The position numbers were made by a program, and so were the translations under genes. A stretch of DNA of 64,000 bases from Yanghanlia sp047501535 (GTDB lineage: Bacteria; Pseudomonadota; Gammaproteobacteria; Burkholderiales; Burkholderiaceae_B): the NCBI RefSeq assembly GCF_047501535.1, contig NZ_JAZDRJ010000002.1, forward strand, positions 248,001 to 312,000. Reading direction: 5' to 3'. The first letter of the stretch is position 1; every line of letters starts with the position of its first letter. Under the pieces are notes generated by a model. That model had not been told where the DNA came from. It searched no databases and saw only the letters and a program-made list of their open reading frames with translations. This document shows positions 41,313-50,308 of this stretch, in pieces.

Positions 41313-43370
41313 TTAAGTAGTCAGACGCTTGAAGGCATCCTTGAAGCGATCAAACTCTCGGTTGAAATCCAGATTGCGACGCTGCGACGTCATAGCGGCC
41401 AGTAATTCGGTGCCGCCATTTTCGCTTGCCTTGGCCCAAACCCAGATGCGGCGATCGCGCACATAGAACATGGCGAACACGCCGATCACCAGGAACAGGC
41501 TGCCAAGGTAAACCGTATTCTTGCCCGGGCTTCGCGTCACCTGGAAAACGCTAGCCTCCTGTTGCTCAAAGCTACTGAGCGTCATGAAAACAGGTGCGGG
41601 GTAATCGGGCAGATTGGCTAAAGCCAGCAGCGCCATCTGCACCCAGCGCTGGCCTTCCTGCCACTCCTCACCGCTGCGGGCAATGGGTTCCCGACCTTCG
41701 CGCACCCGCACGAGGTCGCGCAGCTCGGTCAACGATAGTTGAATCATGGGTACCGCAAAACTGAGCACTTTTTCGTGCTCGGATTCAGGCACATTGCCTA
41801 GTATCCCATTGAACCCATCACGCTGGAAGCTTTCCAGCGCGCCGACTGCGGCTTTTTGCAGCATGTCGGCGCCTATCGTGGCATTTGCATTCTTTTCCGC
41901 AAACCGTTGCGCAGCAATATTGACCATGCCGGGTTCCAACAGCGCCGCCCGCAGGCTCATGAACTCTTCAACCGTATCGTTGGCATCGACAGGGATACGT
42001 ATGTAACGGAATGGCACGGCTTGCGATTCGCGGATACCGGCAAGAATGACGCGGCTGCCATCGAGTTCGATGGGCAACATGTAGTTGGTGTATTCGAAAG
42101 CTTGGCCATCGGCGCCGATGATGCGGTATTGCACACTAGGCCCGACATTACGCATATGTTCATTATTGGCCGAGGCGGCGCTGCCGCTTACCGCCGCCAC
42201 ATGCTCAACGACAGCCTTGGGCTGAGGCATTTCACCACTCCCCAGGTCTTCGACGTTGATCACCCGCAGCCCCGTAAATTCCACGGCAAGCGGCGTCTGG
42301 CGCCCGCCCTGATTAATTGCGATCTCACTGCGGCTGCCTACCACGCCACTGATTTCAAATGGCCGGCTGGCCGCGCCGGTAAGGGGGTAGCCTGTGAGCT
42401 TGAGCGTACTGCCGCCATCTTCGAAGCTGGACTGGTAAACCGTTACACCGCGATACCGCAGGGGCTCGTTAACTTCAATATCCTGCTCAAACCGTTCGCC
42501 AGTTTCGTGATCAATGACTTCCACTACGCTGCGGAAGCTGCTGGGCATGCCGGTGGAATAGTAGTCGACCGTAAATTCCTTAAGGTGCAGGCTGAAAGGC
42601 AGGGGCTGCACGATAAGGCCGTTGCCAACAGCAATGAGGCCGTTGGACGCAGTCGCCCCTTCAGGCACCATCATATTGGCGCGGAAGCTGGGGTTGTTCA
42701 GCGACAGGCGGCCCGATTCAGGCACCTGGGAAATCAGCATGTTTTCGGTGACCGGCTCTTTATCGAACAGCCACACTTGCAACCGCACAGGCAGTTCGCT
42801 GTCGAGCAGCCCGCCCACGCAGATCACCACAATGGCAACGTGAGCAAAGATATACCCCAGGCGATTGGCGCTGCCTTTTTTGGCCGCCAGCATAATGCTT
42901 TCACCGTCTTTGCGTTCTTTCCAGGCGTAGCCGTTCTTGCGCAACCAGGGCTGCAAGCGCGCCAGCGCCCCCGCCGGCGCTTCAGGCACAGAGCCTTCGA
43001 CCCGATGCGGAAAGGCGCGCAAGCTGCTGCCACGCACGTGCTCACGAAAAGAGCGGGCGTCTTTGATGAAACGTGGCGTATTACGAATGACGCACAGCGT
43101 GGTGGACACCACCAAGAACGCCATGATGATAAGAAACCACCAACTGTTATAGACGTGCCAGATGGCGAATTTATCGAAAACGGCGTACCAGAACGGGCCG
43201 AACTGGTCGAAGTAGTCGGTGGACAGCTGGTTCTGCATGAGCACCGTGCCGATCACGCTGGCCACGCAGATAAACATCAGCAGGCTGACAGCGAACCGCA
43301 TAGAGCCGAGCAGTTCTATCACGTCGGCGTTGAGTCGGCGCGGGGAAGACTTAGATGTCACAGATCGCAC
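41313..43370 (-). CDS. resB: System II cytochrome c assembly protein ResB/Ccs1
   Basis: About 685 residues. ELLGSMRFAVSLLMFICVASVIGTVLMQNQ is the ResB start. It is followed by more membrane segments, a large periplasmic domain, and a final segment near the C-terminus (YLGSLFLVIGVFAMFYVRDRRIWVW). I used GTG at 43370 (MRSVTSKSSPRR); GTG 43361 is possible, while the longer frame from 43439 is unlikely. It works with CcsA as the haem-cytochrome c synthetase. Confidence 0.92.
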   Translation of the reverse strand: MRSVTSKSSPRRLNADVIELLGSMRFAVSLLMFICVASVIGTVLMQNQLSTDYFDQFGPFWYAVFDKFAIWHVYNSWWFLIIMAFLVVSTTLCVIRNTPRFIKDARSFREHVRGSSLRAFPHRVEGSVPEAPAGALARLQPWLRKNGYAWKERKDGESIMLAAKKGSANRLGYIFAHVAIVVICVGGLLDSELPVRLQVWLFDKEPVTENMLISQVPESGRLSLNNPSFRANMMVPEGATASNGLIAVGNGLIVQPLPFSLHLKEFTVDYYSTGMPSSFRSVVEVIDHETGERFEQDIEVNEPLRYRGVTVYQSSFEDGGSTLKLTGYPLTGAASRPFEISGVVGSRSEIAINQGGRQTPLAVEFTGLRVINVEDLGSGEMPQPKAVVEHVAAVSGSAASANNEHMRNVGPSVQYRIIGADGQAFEYTNYMLPIELDGSRVILAGIRESQAVPFRYIRIPVDANDTVEEFMSLRAALLEPGMVNIAAQRFAEKNANATIGADMLQKAAVGALESFQRDGFNGILGNVPESEHEKVLSFAVPMIQLSLTELRDLVRVREGREPIARSGEEWQEGQRWVQMALLALANLPDYPAPVFMTLSSFEQQEASVFQVTRSPGKNTVYLGSLFLVIGVFAMFYVRDRRIWVWAKASENGGTELLAAMTSQRRNLDFNREFDRFKDAFKRLTT

Positions 43371-43421
43371 TTGAAAAAAAAGGGGCCGCCCGGATGGCGT
43401 GCCCCCTATTCTAGCTGTTGG

Positions 43422-43474
43422 AGTGGCCGAAACGGCCACTTCTTTCTTGTTCAGGTTTGTTTAAGCTCAAACCT
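43422..43474. other. Two stem-loops between cytochrome c4 gene and resB
   Basis: AGTGGCCG-AAA-CGGCCACT (43422-43440) and AGGTTTG...CAAACCT (43453-43474). Both lie downstream of the cytochrome c4 stop on the minus strand. Neither has a clear U-tract in that direction, so partial termination or mRNA protection is possible. Confidence 0.45.
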
Positions 43475-43495
43475 TTTACGTTTCGTTGAAAGATA

Positions 43496-44191
43496 TCAAC
43501 GCAGGCCGGCGGCGTAATCGGCCACGGCGGCGATATCGCGATCGGACATGCGATCAGCAATTTCAAACATTTCAGCGCTATTGTTGCGGTCGCCGCTACG
43601 GAACAGACGCAGCTGATCGGCAATGTAGCCGGGGAACTGACCAGCGATACGTGGGTATTTACCCGGCACCCCGGCACCGTCAGGCCCGTGACAGCCCGCA
43701 CAGGCGGGTACGCCGCGCGCAGCGATACCAGCGCGCCAGATGGACATGCCACGTTCCATGGTTTCTTCGTTGGTGGCCGTGGGCGCGATTTCCGTATTCA
43801 GCTTCTGCATCGACAGATACAGCGATACGTTACGGATGTCTTCGTCGGTAAGGGGAGCGGCCATGGGCGCCATCAGCGAAGGCGCGCCATCGAACCCGTT
43901 ACGCAGAGGCGGCTTGTCTCCCTGAGCCTTGAAGTCGAGCATTTGCTTGACCAGGTATTCGTAGGGTTGCCCTGCCGTATTGGGGTTGATGGGGATGACG
44001 CTGTTACCCGCGTCACCATGACAGCTTACACAGGCAATGACGCCGCGCGACATATCACCGTTAATGTACAGTGCTTCGCCTGCGGCCGCATCGGGCTTGG
44101 CGTTGACTTCAGCCGCTTGGCTGACGGAAATTGCGCAGGTGCCCAGCAACACACCACTGGCGACAAGCATTCTGGAAAGCGTACGCTTCAT
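43496..44191 (-). CDS. Dihaem cytochrome c4
   Basis: 231 residues. A signal peptide (MKRTLSRMLVASGVLLGTCAISVSQA) is followed by two similar c-type domains with haem sites CVSCH and CAGCH and downstream Met ligands. It is a periplasmic, membrane-associated electron donor to terminal oxidases. The ATG at 44191 has a GAGG ribosome site; the longer in-frame ORF is not signal-like. Its haem is probably attached by the adjacent ResB-CcsA. It is divergent from engB. Confidence 0.92.
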   Translation of the reverse strand: MKRTLSRMLVASGVLLGTCAISVSQAAEVNAKPDAAAGEALYINGDMSRGVIACVSCHGDAGNSVIPINPNTAGQPYEYLVKQMLDFKAQGDKPPLRNGFDGAPSLMAPMAAPLTDEDIRNVSLYLSMQKLNTEIAPTATNEETMERGMSIWRAGIAARGVPACAGCHGPDGAGVPGKYPRIAGQFPGYIADQLRLFRSGDRNNSAEMFEIADRMSDRDIAAVADYAAGLR

Positions 44192-44346
44192 GAAGACCTC
44201 GATGATCGCGAATTCGACCCGGCACCAGCGGCGCCACGATTTGCTCATACCTGACTGAACCCGCATAAAGTTGTGGGAACGCCATTCATGAGTTTTCAAA
44301 CCTGCGATTATACAATAGCTTCAAATACACCATCACAGGATTCCCC

Positions 44347-44976
44347 GTGTCCATTCTGCATCGCGCCCGCTTTACCATTTCCGCTGCGCGTCTTGAGCAG
44401 CTTCCGCCGCCCACCGGGCCGGAGGTTTGCTTCGTCGGCCGCTCGAACGCCGGCAAGTCGTCCGCCATCAACGTACTGACCAATCAGCGCAAGCTGGCAC
44501 ACTCTAGTAAAACCCCCGGTCGCACTCGCCTGATCAATATGTTCGGCATTCCCGACCCCCTCGATCCAAACCAGGAAGCCGTCCTAGGCTATCTGGTCGA
44601 CCTTCCCGGCTATGGTTATGCCTCGGTCGCCCAGACCGCGCGCGAGGAATGGGCCGATGTTCTGGGGCGCTACCTGAGTGAACGCTCTTCCTTAGCAGGC
44701 GTCGTGCTGCTGGTGGATATCCGTCGTGGCGTTACGGCGCTAGACCGCCAACTGACCGACTGGCTGGCGCCGCGCGGCATGCCCGTCCTCGCCCTGCTGA
44801 CTAAGGCAGATAAACTGCCTTATGGCCAGCGTGTGCGCGCCGTTGCCGCACTCAAAAAAGAACTTGCCGATCTCGGCACGCTGAGCGCCGTCGCCTTTTC
44901 CGCCACCCACCGCATTGGGCTGGAAGAGGCTACTACGCTGATCGAAAACTGGATCTCGCCCAAGGTCGTTCCCTGA
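44347..44976 (+). CDS. engB: Ribosome biogenesis GTP-binding protein EngB/YihA
   Basis: 209 residues. G1 is GRSNAGKS, G3 is DLPGYGYA and G4 is LLTKADKL. The small GTPase assists 50S subunit assembly. The start codon is GTG at 44347 (MSILHRARF) with AGGA upstream; no ATG fits. hemB follows 22 bases after the stop. Confidence 0.95.
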   Translation: MSILHRARFTISAARLEQLPPPTGPEVCFVGRSNAGKSSAINVLTNQRKLAHSSKTPGRTRLINMFGIPDPLDPNQEAVLGYLVDLPGYGYASVAQTAREEWADVLGRYLSERSSLAGVVLLVDIRRGVTALDRQLTDWLAPRGMPVLALLTKADKLPYGQRVRAVAALKKELADLGTLSAVAFSATHRIGLEEATTLIENWISPKVVP

Positions 44977-44998
44977 ACCTTGGTTTACCGGAGCTGCA

Positions 44999-46015
44999 AT
45001 GACTTCATTTCTTCCTCAGGCCGACTTTCCCGCCGCACGGCCCCGGCGCAACCGCCGCGACGACTTCACCCGTCGTCTGGTGCGCGAGCACACCCTGACG
45101 GTTGACGACCTGATCTACCCCGTTTTTATTACTGAAGGCCAGGGCGTCAGGCAGGCTGTGCCTTCCATGCCAGGTGTCGAGCGTTATTCCATCGATACCC
45201 TACTGCCCGTGGCGGAACAATGTCTGGAACTGGGCATCCCCGTTCTGTCGCTCTTCCCAGCCATTGACCCTAGCCTGAAAACCCCCGATGGCATTGAGGC
45301 CGCCAACCCCGATGGCCTGGTGCCACGGGCCGTACGCGAACTCAAATCCCGTTTCCCCGAACTGGGCGTGCTGTGCGATGTCGCGCTTGATCCCTACACC
45401 AGCCATGGCCAGGACGGCATCATTGATGAAAACGGCTATGTATTGAACGAACCGACTGTGGAGGTACTGGTGCGCCAAGCGTTGGCCCAGGCAGAAGCCG
45501 GCGTGGATATTGTCGCCCCCAGCGATATGATGGACGGCCGCGTCGGCGCGCTACGCCAGGCTCTGGAAGCCAACCAGCACATCTACACCCGCATCATGGC
45601 GTACTCGGCCAAATATGCCAGCGCCTTCTACGGCCCATTCCGCGACGCGGTGGGTTCGGCTGCCAACCTCGGCAGGTCTAACAAAATGGCCTACCAGATG
45701 GACCCAGCCAACCGTGCGGAAGCGCTGCGTGAAGTGGCCGCAGATATCCGTGAAGGTGCGGACATGGTTATGGTCAAGCCCGGCATGCCGTATCTGGACG
45801 TGCTGCGCGACGTCAAGCAGGCGTTCGGCATGCCCACCTACGCCTATCAAGTCAGCGGCGAATACGCCATGCTGAAGGCCGCCAGCGCCAACGGCTGGCT
45901 GGACCACGACAAGGTCATGATGGAATCACTGCTGGGCTTCAAGCGCGCGGGCGGTGACGGTATTCTGACCTACTTTGCCATTGAGGCTGCGAAGCTGCTG
46001 CGACAGCAGGGCTGA
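44999..46015 (+). CDS. hemB: Delta-aminolevulinic acid dehydratase (porphobilinogen synthase)
   Basis: 338 residues. Schiff-base lysines lie in YSAKYASAFYGPF and MVMVKPGMPYLD. The metal-site region reads VALDPYTSHGQDG, with Asp in place of the zinc-binding cysteines, so this is the magnesium-type enzyme. It condenses two ALA molecules in haem synthesis, fitting its place beside cytochrome biogenesis genes. Its last 90 bases overlap the 3' end of convergent dsbD. Confidence 0.97.
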   Translation: MTSFLPQADFPAARPRRNRRDDFTRRLVREHTLTVDDLIYPVFITEGQGVRQAVPSMPGVERYSIDTLLPVAEQCLELGIPVLSLFPAIDPSLKTPDGIEAANPDGLVPRAVRELKSRFPELGVLCDVALDPYTSHGQDGIIDENGYVLNEPTVEVLVRQALAQAEAGVDIVAPSDMMDGRVGALRQALEANQHIYTRIMAYSAKYASAFYGPFRDAVGSAANLGRSNKMAYQMDPANRAEALREVAADIREGADMVMVKPGMPYLDVLRDVKQAFGMPTYAYQVSGEYAMLKAASANGWLDHDKVMMESLLGFKRAGGDGILTYFAIEAAKLLRQQG

Positions 46016-48076
46016 AGCGCCTGCCAAGGCCGTAGCGCCGCCCTCTGATGGGGGCGTGAGCGCTGCGGCCTGTTTGGCTTCTTGCTCAGCGCCCTGGCCA
46101 GGCGCTGCCTGCTGTAGAACCTCATCCAGCGCCTTGCCAAAACGTTCGGCATTCTGGAAACCCACCACCCGCACATCAAGTTCTCGCCCCTGGGTATCGA
46201 AGAAAATAATGCCCGGCGGGCCAAACAGGCGGAAACGCTTGAGAAGTTCGCGGTGCTCAGGATGGTTGGCTGTGACATCCGCTTGCAGCAATACAAAGCC
46301 ATCGAGTTTGCGAGCCACATTGATATCACTGAAGGTGTAGCGCTCCATCTCAATGCAGGACACACACCAATCAGCGTAGAAATCCAACATCACGGGGCGG
46401 TCGGCCTGAGCGAGAGCTTGGTCGAGTTCGGCCACTGAACCCACTTGTACAAAACGGCGTTTGACGGCCTCGCCCACATCGGCAGCAGCCATAGACGCAC
46501 CATCACCCACTACCGAACCGGTATACGGCGCCAGCGGGCGAAACGGGTCACGCCCACCACCGGCCAAGCCCACCAGCATCAGTAGTGCCCAGGCCGCCAG
46601 CATCACACCAACCGCCTTCCACAGTTGCTGCCCCGCCCCCGTACCGGCGGGCAATGCACTAAAGGCGCCCATCAGTACGGCAGACCACAGCGCCAGCAAC
46701 ACCCAACCCAGTATCAGCAGCCAATCGGGCAACAACGACGACACCATCCACCACGCGGTGGCGAACAGCAGAATGCCGAATCCCCACTTTACGCCTTCCA
46801 TCCAAGCGCCCGCCTTGGGCAGCAACACGCCGGAAGACGCGCCCAGCAGCAGCAACGGAATACCCGACCCCCACGCCAGCGCGAACAGGGCGGAACCGCC
46901 CAGCACCACATCACCCGTTTGCGAAATAAACAACAGCACTCCAGCCAGGGGAGCCGCCACACAGGGGCCGACAATGAGGGCCGACAGCATGCCCATGACA
47001 AACACGCCGCTGAACCGCCCGCCCGGAAGACGATTCATGCGTTCATTCAGCGCGGTCTGCATAGCGGCGGGCGCCTGCAAAGTGAATACATCGAACATCG
47101 CCAGCGCCAGTATGGCCAACAACACGGCGAACGTAACCAGCACCCAGGGCGTTTGCAGCCAGATCATCAGACCCGATCCCAACAAGCCGGCAAACACCCC
47201 GAGCACGGTGTAAACAATCGACATCCCAAGCACGAATACGGCGGCCAGCGACAAGCCGCGCGCTCGCGACAACTTACCCCCCTGGCTGCCGGCATCACCG
47301 GCAATGACTGCCATCATGATGGGCACCATCGGCAATACACAGGGCGTGAAGGCCAGTAGCAGGCCCAGCAACAAACACAAACCCACCACCTGAACCCAGC
47401 CCGCCCCTTCCAGCCAGGTAGCCAGGCCAGTATCGCCAAAATCAAAGGGGTTCAAGCTGGTGGAAGAACCGGCAGCAGGCGCCAGCGTGCTGCCATCCAA
47501 GGGCTTGCCATCGTTGCCCAGCACAACGGTAAGCGGTGCAGGCACCGGGCCCGCCACAGCGCCTGCACCGGACACCTTCCAGGCGCCGTCTCCAGTCACA
47601 GCAAGCTGCAGCTCGCGTGATTCAGGCGGGTAACACAAACCAGCATCTGCACAGCCCTGACTGGTAATGGCCAGCGTCAGCGGCTGACCCACTGGCGGAG
47701 CTGCCGGAGAATTGGTGTCGGCCAGTTGTACGCGCACTGTTACCTGCCCGTAGTAGACCTCCATATCCTTTTCGAATGTGGGGTCGTAAACCACCAGGCC
47801 GGGGGGGTAGTGCGTTTGCACCACCACGCCCTCAGGCGCTTCGATCTCGAAGCGTTCCCGATACATATAGTATTCAGGCGCAACGATGTAGTGCAGGTCG
47901 AGTGTGGCCGGCGCCGATACCGAGGCGGAAAAACGGAAAGCGTCTTCAGGATCGAGAAATTCGTAATCGGCCTTTGCGGGGCTGGCCAGCATGACGAAGG
48001 ACGCCAGCAGCAACAACAGCAATGGAAAAAACCGAAGGCCTGAGCGCGGCCCTTTAATCGTTGATGTAAGCGTCAT
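45926..48076 (-). CDS. dsbD: Thiol:disulfide interchange protein DsbD
   Basis: 716 residues. A signal peptide is followed by an N-terminal periplasmic domain with the Cys pair in GCADAGLCYPP. Eight membrane segments carry the redox cysteines FTPCVLPMVP and GPCVAAPLAG. A C-terminal thioredoxin domain has WCVSC. It passes reducing power from cytoplasmic thioredoxin to periplasmic partners, including cytochrome c maturation proteins. After the thioredoxin fold there is an unusual Ala/Gln-rich tail of about 70 residues, the last 30 encoded antisense inside hemB. The ATG at 48076 overlaps the cutA stop by four bases. Confidence 0.93.
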   Translation of the reverse strand: MTLTSTIKGPRSGLRFFPLLLLLLASFVMLASPAKADYEFLDPEDAFRFSASVSAPATLDLHYIVAPEYYMYRERFEIEAPEGVVVQTHYPPGLVVYDPTFEKDMEVYYGQVTVRVQLADTNSPAAPPVGQPLTLAITSQGCADAGLCYPPESRELQLAVTGDGAWKVSGAGAVAGPVPAPLTVVLGNDGKPLDGSTLAPAAGSSTSLNPFDFGDTGLATWLEGAGWVQVVGLCLLLGLLLAFTPCVLPMVPIMMAVIAGDAGSQGGKLSRARGLSLAAVFVLGMSIVYTVLGVFAGLLGSGLMIWLQTPWVLVTFAVLLAILALAMFDVFTLQAPAAMQTALNERMNRLPGGRFSGVFVMGMLSALIVGPCVAAPLAGVLLFISQTGDVVLGGSALFALAWGSGIPLLLLGASSGVLLPKAGAWMEGVKWGFGILLFATAWWMVSSLLPDWLLILGWVLLALWSAVLMGAFSALPAGTGAGQQLWKAVGVMLAAWALLMLVGLAGGGRDPFRPLAPYTGSVVGDGASMAAADVGEAVKRRFVQVGSVAELDQALAQADRPVMLDFYADWCVSCIEMERYTFSDINVARKLDGFVLLQADVTANHPEHRELLKRFRLFGPPGIIFFDTQGRELDVRVVGFQNAERFGKALDEVLQQAAPGQGAEQEAKQAAALTPPSEGGATALAGASALLSQQLRSLNGKVGQNTVTARALEAQQ

Positions 48077-48438
48077 TGTTGCTGCCGCGCCTGCGCGCGC
48101 ACCCACTCCATATAGCTTTGCAACCCGCCGAGCACGGGCAACACAAGAAACTCGGGGACTTCGTAGGGATGCAGCTGTTTCAAACGCTCAGCCAAGGCAG
48201 GCAATTGCCCGCGCGTGGTCTTGATCGTAAGCGGAACCTCTTCAGCCCCTTCCAGCTCGCCTTCCCACATATACATGGACAGATATGGTGCACCAAGGTT
48301 CACACAAGCGGCTAGATATTCCTCAACCAACATGTGGGCAATACGTTTGGCCAACAACATATCGGGCGCGTTGCTGAGCACCACGACGACGTCATCGGGA
48401 GCACTAGAATCATTAGAGATATATGTAAGTTCTGCCAT
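48073..48438 (-). CDS. cutA: Divalent cation tolerance protein CutA
   Basis: 121 residues, slightly longer than usual at the N-terminus. VVVVLSNAPDMLLAKRIAHMLVEEYLAACVNL and SMYMWEGELEGAEEVPLTIKTT are family hallmarks. It forms trimers linked to copper tolerance; its molecular role is unsettled. Coupled to dsbD by an ATGA overlap. Confidence 0.93.
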   Translation of the reverse strand: MAELTYISNDSSAPDDVVVVLSNAPDMLLAKRIAHMLVEEYLAACVNLGAPYLSMYMWEGELEGAEEVPLTIKTTRGQLPALAERLKQLHPYEVPEFLVLPVLGGLQSYMEWVRAQARQQQ

Positions 48439-48545
48439 GGACTTTGGATCTAAAAATCGTTTCTCTTAAGCGTCGCACTCAGCACCAACACCAAGAAAAT
48501 GAAATGATAGACTCAAACATTATCCTCGCCACCCATGTATAGAGC

Positions 48546-48581
48546 AAAAAAACCCGCGCGGCTTATACTCCGGGCGGGTTT
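48546..48581 (-). terminator. Terminator at the end of the ribosomal cluster
   Basis: On the minus strand AAACCCGC...GCGGGTTT (with an additional CCG/CGG pairing inside) is followed by TTTTTTT, about 50 bases after the rplQ stop. Confidence 0.85.
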
Positions 48582-48632
48582 CTGGCGTGGCCGACCAAGT
48601 TGTGTGCCGGCCCCTACTGTAAAGCGGAAAGC

Positions 48633-49013
48633 TTACTCTTCAGCTTCTTCCACTTCTGGACGATCAACCAGTTCCATGAATGCCATGGGGGCGTTGTCGC
48701 CCTGACGAAAGCCCATTTTCAGAACACGGGTGTAACCACCGTTGCGCTCTTTGTAGCGGGGGCCGATTTCGTTGAACAGCTTGGTCACAGCGTCGCGGTC
48801 GCGCAGGCGAGCGAAAGCCAGACGGCGGTTGGCCACGGTGGGCTCTTTACCCAGAGTGATGAGGGGCTCAATCACGCGGCGCAGTTCTTTTGCCTTGGGC
48901 AGCGTGGTCTTGATGGCTTCGTGAGTGATCAGCGATACAGCCATGTTGCGGAACATGGCCAGACGATGGCTGCTGGTACGGTTGAGTTTGCGAAGTCCGC
49001 TACGGTGACGCAT
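48633..49013 (-). CDS. rplQ: 50S ribosomal protein L17
   Basis: 126 residues; MRHRSGLRKLNRTSSHRLAMFRNM is the invariant L17 start. It has a short acidic C-terminal tail (DRPEVEEAEE). Last gene of the alpha operon, but separated from rpoA by 171 bases that contain a long palindrome. Confidence 0.98.
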   Translation of the reverse strand: MRHRSGLRKLNRTSSHRLAMFRNMAVSLITHEAIKTTLPKAKELRRVIEPLITLGKEPTVANRRLAFARLRDRDAVTKLFNEIGPRYKERNGGYTRVLKMGFRQGDNAPMAFMELVDRPEVEEAEE

Positions 49014-49133
49014 AGTAATTTCCTTTGAATCTTATGACGGTTTCCCGCCGTTACCTGGCTCTTCTATCAGCATAATGCTGCGGGCCGTGAGGTTGAAAAA
49101 AAACGGTCAATTCTAACACAGAGCTGACCCACT

Positions 49134-49182
49134 AAACCGGGACAGACCCCAATTAAAAAATGGGGTCTGTCCCGGTTTTTTT
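49134..49182. repeat. Long palindromic element between rpoA and rplQ
   Basis: AAACCGGGACAGACCCCA (49134-49151), loop ATTAAAAAA, TGGGGTCTGTCCCGGTTT (49161-49178): an 18-bp perfect stem followed on the plus strand by further Ts. On the minus (operon) strand only TTTAG follows. The GGGACAGACCCC core resembles dispersed palindromes I recall from Bordetella-type genomes; only one copy was noticed in this window. Confidence 0.8.
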
Positions 49183-49184
49183 GT

Positions 49185-50168
49185 TTAAGGACGCTCGAGG
49201 CCCAGGGGCGGCCAGTTTTCCAGCTTCATGCCCAGGGTCAGGCCGCGTGCGGCCAGAACTTCCTTGATTTCGTTGAGCGACTTGCGACCCAGGTTGGGGG
49301 TCTTGAGCAGCTCGTTTTCGGTGCGCTGAATAAGATCACCGATGTAGTAGATGTTTTCGGCCTTGAGGCAGTTGGCCGAACGCACGGTGAGTTCGAGATC
49401 GTCCACGGGGCGCAGCAGAACGGGGTCGATCTGCGGCTTGGCACCTGCGGGCGCTTCATAAGTTTCGTCGGCGCCTTCCAGAGCAGCAAAGACGGAGAGC
49501 TGATCCATGAGGATACGAGCAGCCTGACGCACCGCTTCTTCGGGCGACAGAACACCGTTGGTGGCGATATCGAGAACCAGTTTGTCGAGGTCAGTACGCT
49601 GTTCCACACGAGCGCTTTCTACGGAATAGCTCACGCGACGTACGGGGCTGTATGAGGCATCCAGCAGGATACGGCCAATGGTGTGAGCGCGATCATCAGA
49701 CAGCGCACGCACGTTGCCAGGCACGTAGCCACGGCCTTGCTCGACCTTGATCTGCATTTCCAACTTACCGGCTTCGGTCAGGTTGGCGATAACGTGATCA
49801 GGGTTGACGATTTCCACATCGTGAGGCAGGTCGATATCTGCTGCGGTCACCACGCCCGTGCCTTGACGGCGCAGGGTCAGCGTGACTTCTTCGCGATTGT
49901 GCAGCTTGAAGACAACGCCCTTGAGGTTCAGCATGATGTCGACAACGTCTTCACCCACACCGGGAAGAGTCGAGTACTCGTGCACCACACCGGTGATTTG
50001 CACTTCGGTGGGCGCGTAGCCGGTCATGGAAGACAGCAGGATGCGGCGCAGCGCATTACCCAGCGTATGGCCATAGCCGCGTTCAAACGGCTCCATAATG
50101 ACCTTGGCGTGGTTCTTACCTACCGGTTCGACTTCAATGGAGCGTGGTTTCAGAAAACCCTGAGACAT
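49185..50168 (-). CDS. rpoA: DNA-directed RNA polymerase alpha subunit
   Basis: 327 residues. N-terminal assembly domain (EPFERGYGHTLGNALRRILLSSMTGYAPTEVQI) and C-terminal domain (LRPVDDLELTVRSANCLKAENIYYIGDL, TPNLGRKSLNEIKEVL) that binds UP elements and activators. Normal length. A 140-base gap precedes it after rpsD. Confidence 0.99.
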   Translation of the reverse strand: MSQGFLKPRSIEVEPVGKNHAKVIMEPFERGYGHTLGNALRRILLSSMTGYAPTEVQITGVVHEYSTLPGVGEDVVDIMLNLKGVVFKLHNREEVTLTLRRQGTGVVTAADIDLPHDVEIVNPDHVIANLTEAGKLEMQIKVEQGRGYVPGNVRALSDDRAHTIGRILLDASYSPVRRVSYSVESARVEQRTDLDKLVLDIATNGVLSPEEAVRQAARILMDQLSVFAALEGADETYEAPAGAKPQIDPVLLRPVDDLELTVRSANCLKAENIYYIGDLIQRTENELLKTPNLGRKSLNEIKEVLAARGLTLGMKLENWPPLGLERP

Positions 50169-50308
50169 GATGATTCCTTTATCAATACCCTCGGCTCGTT
50201 ACACCGATAAGGCTGATGTGGGGGGAAAGCCCACCTGCGCCGCCGGCGACAGATGGGCCCATAGAGAAAGGTGCGGGCCCTGCGAATGAGGCCCACAACC
50301 CCTCGAAC

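Noticed and set aside
41856..43517. Long open frame of 553 codons on the plus strand
   Set aside because: It is antisense to resB, has no recognisable domain or ribosome site, and arises from the codon bias of the real gene.
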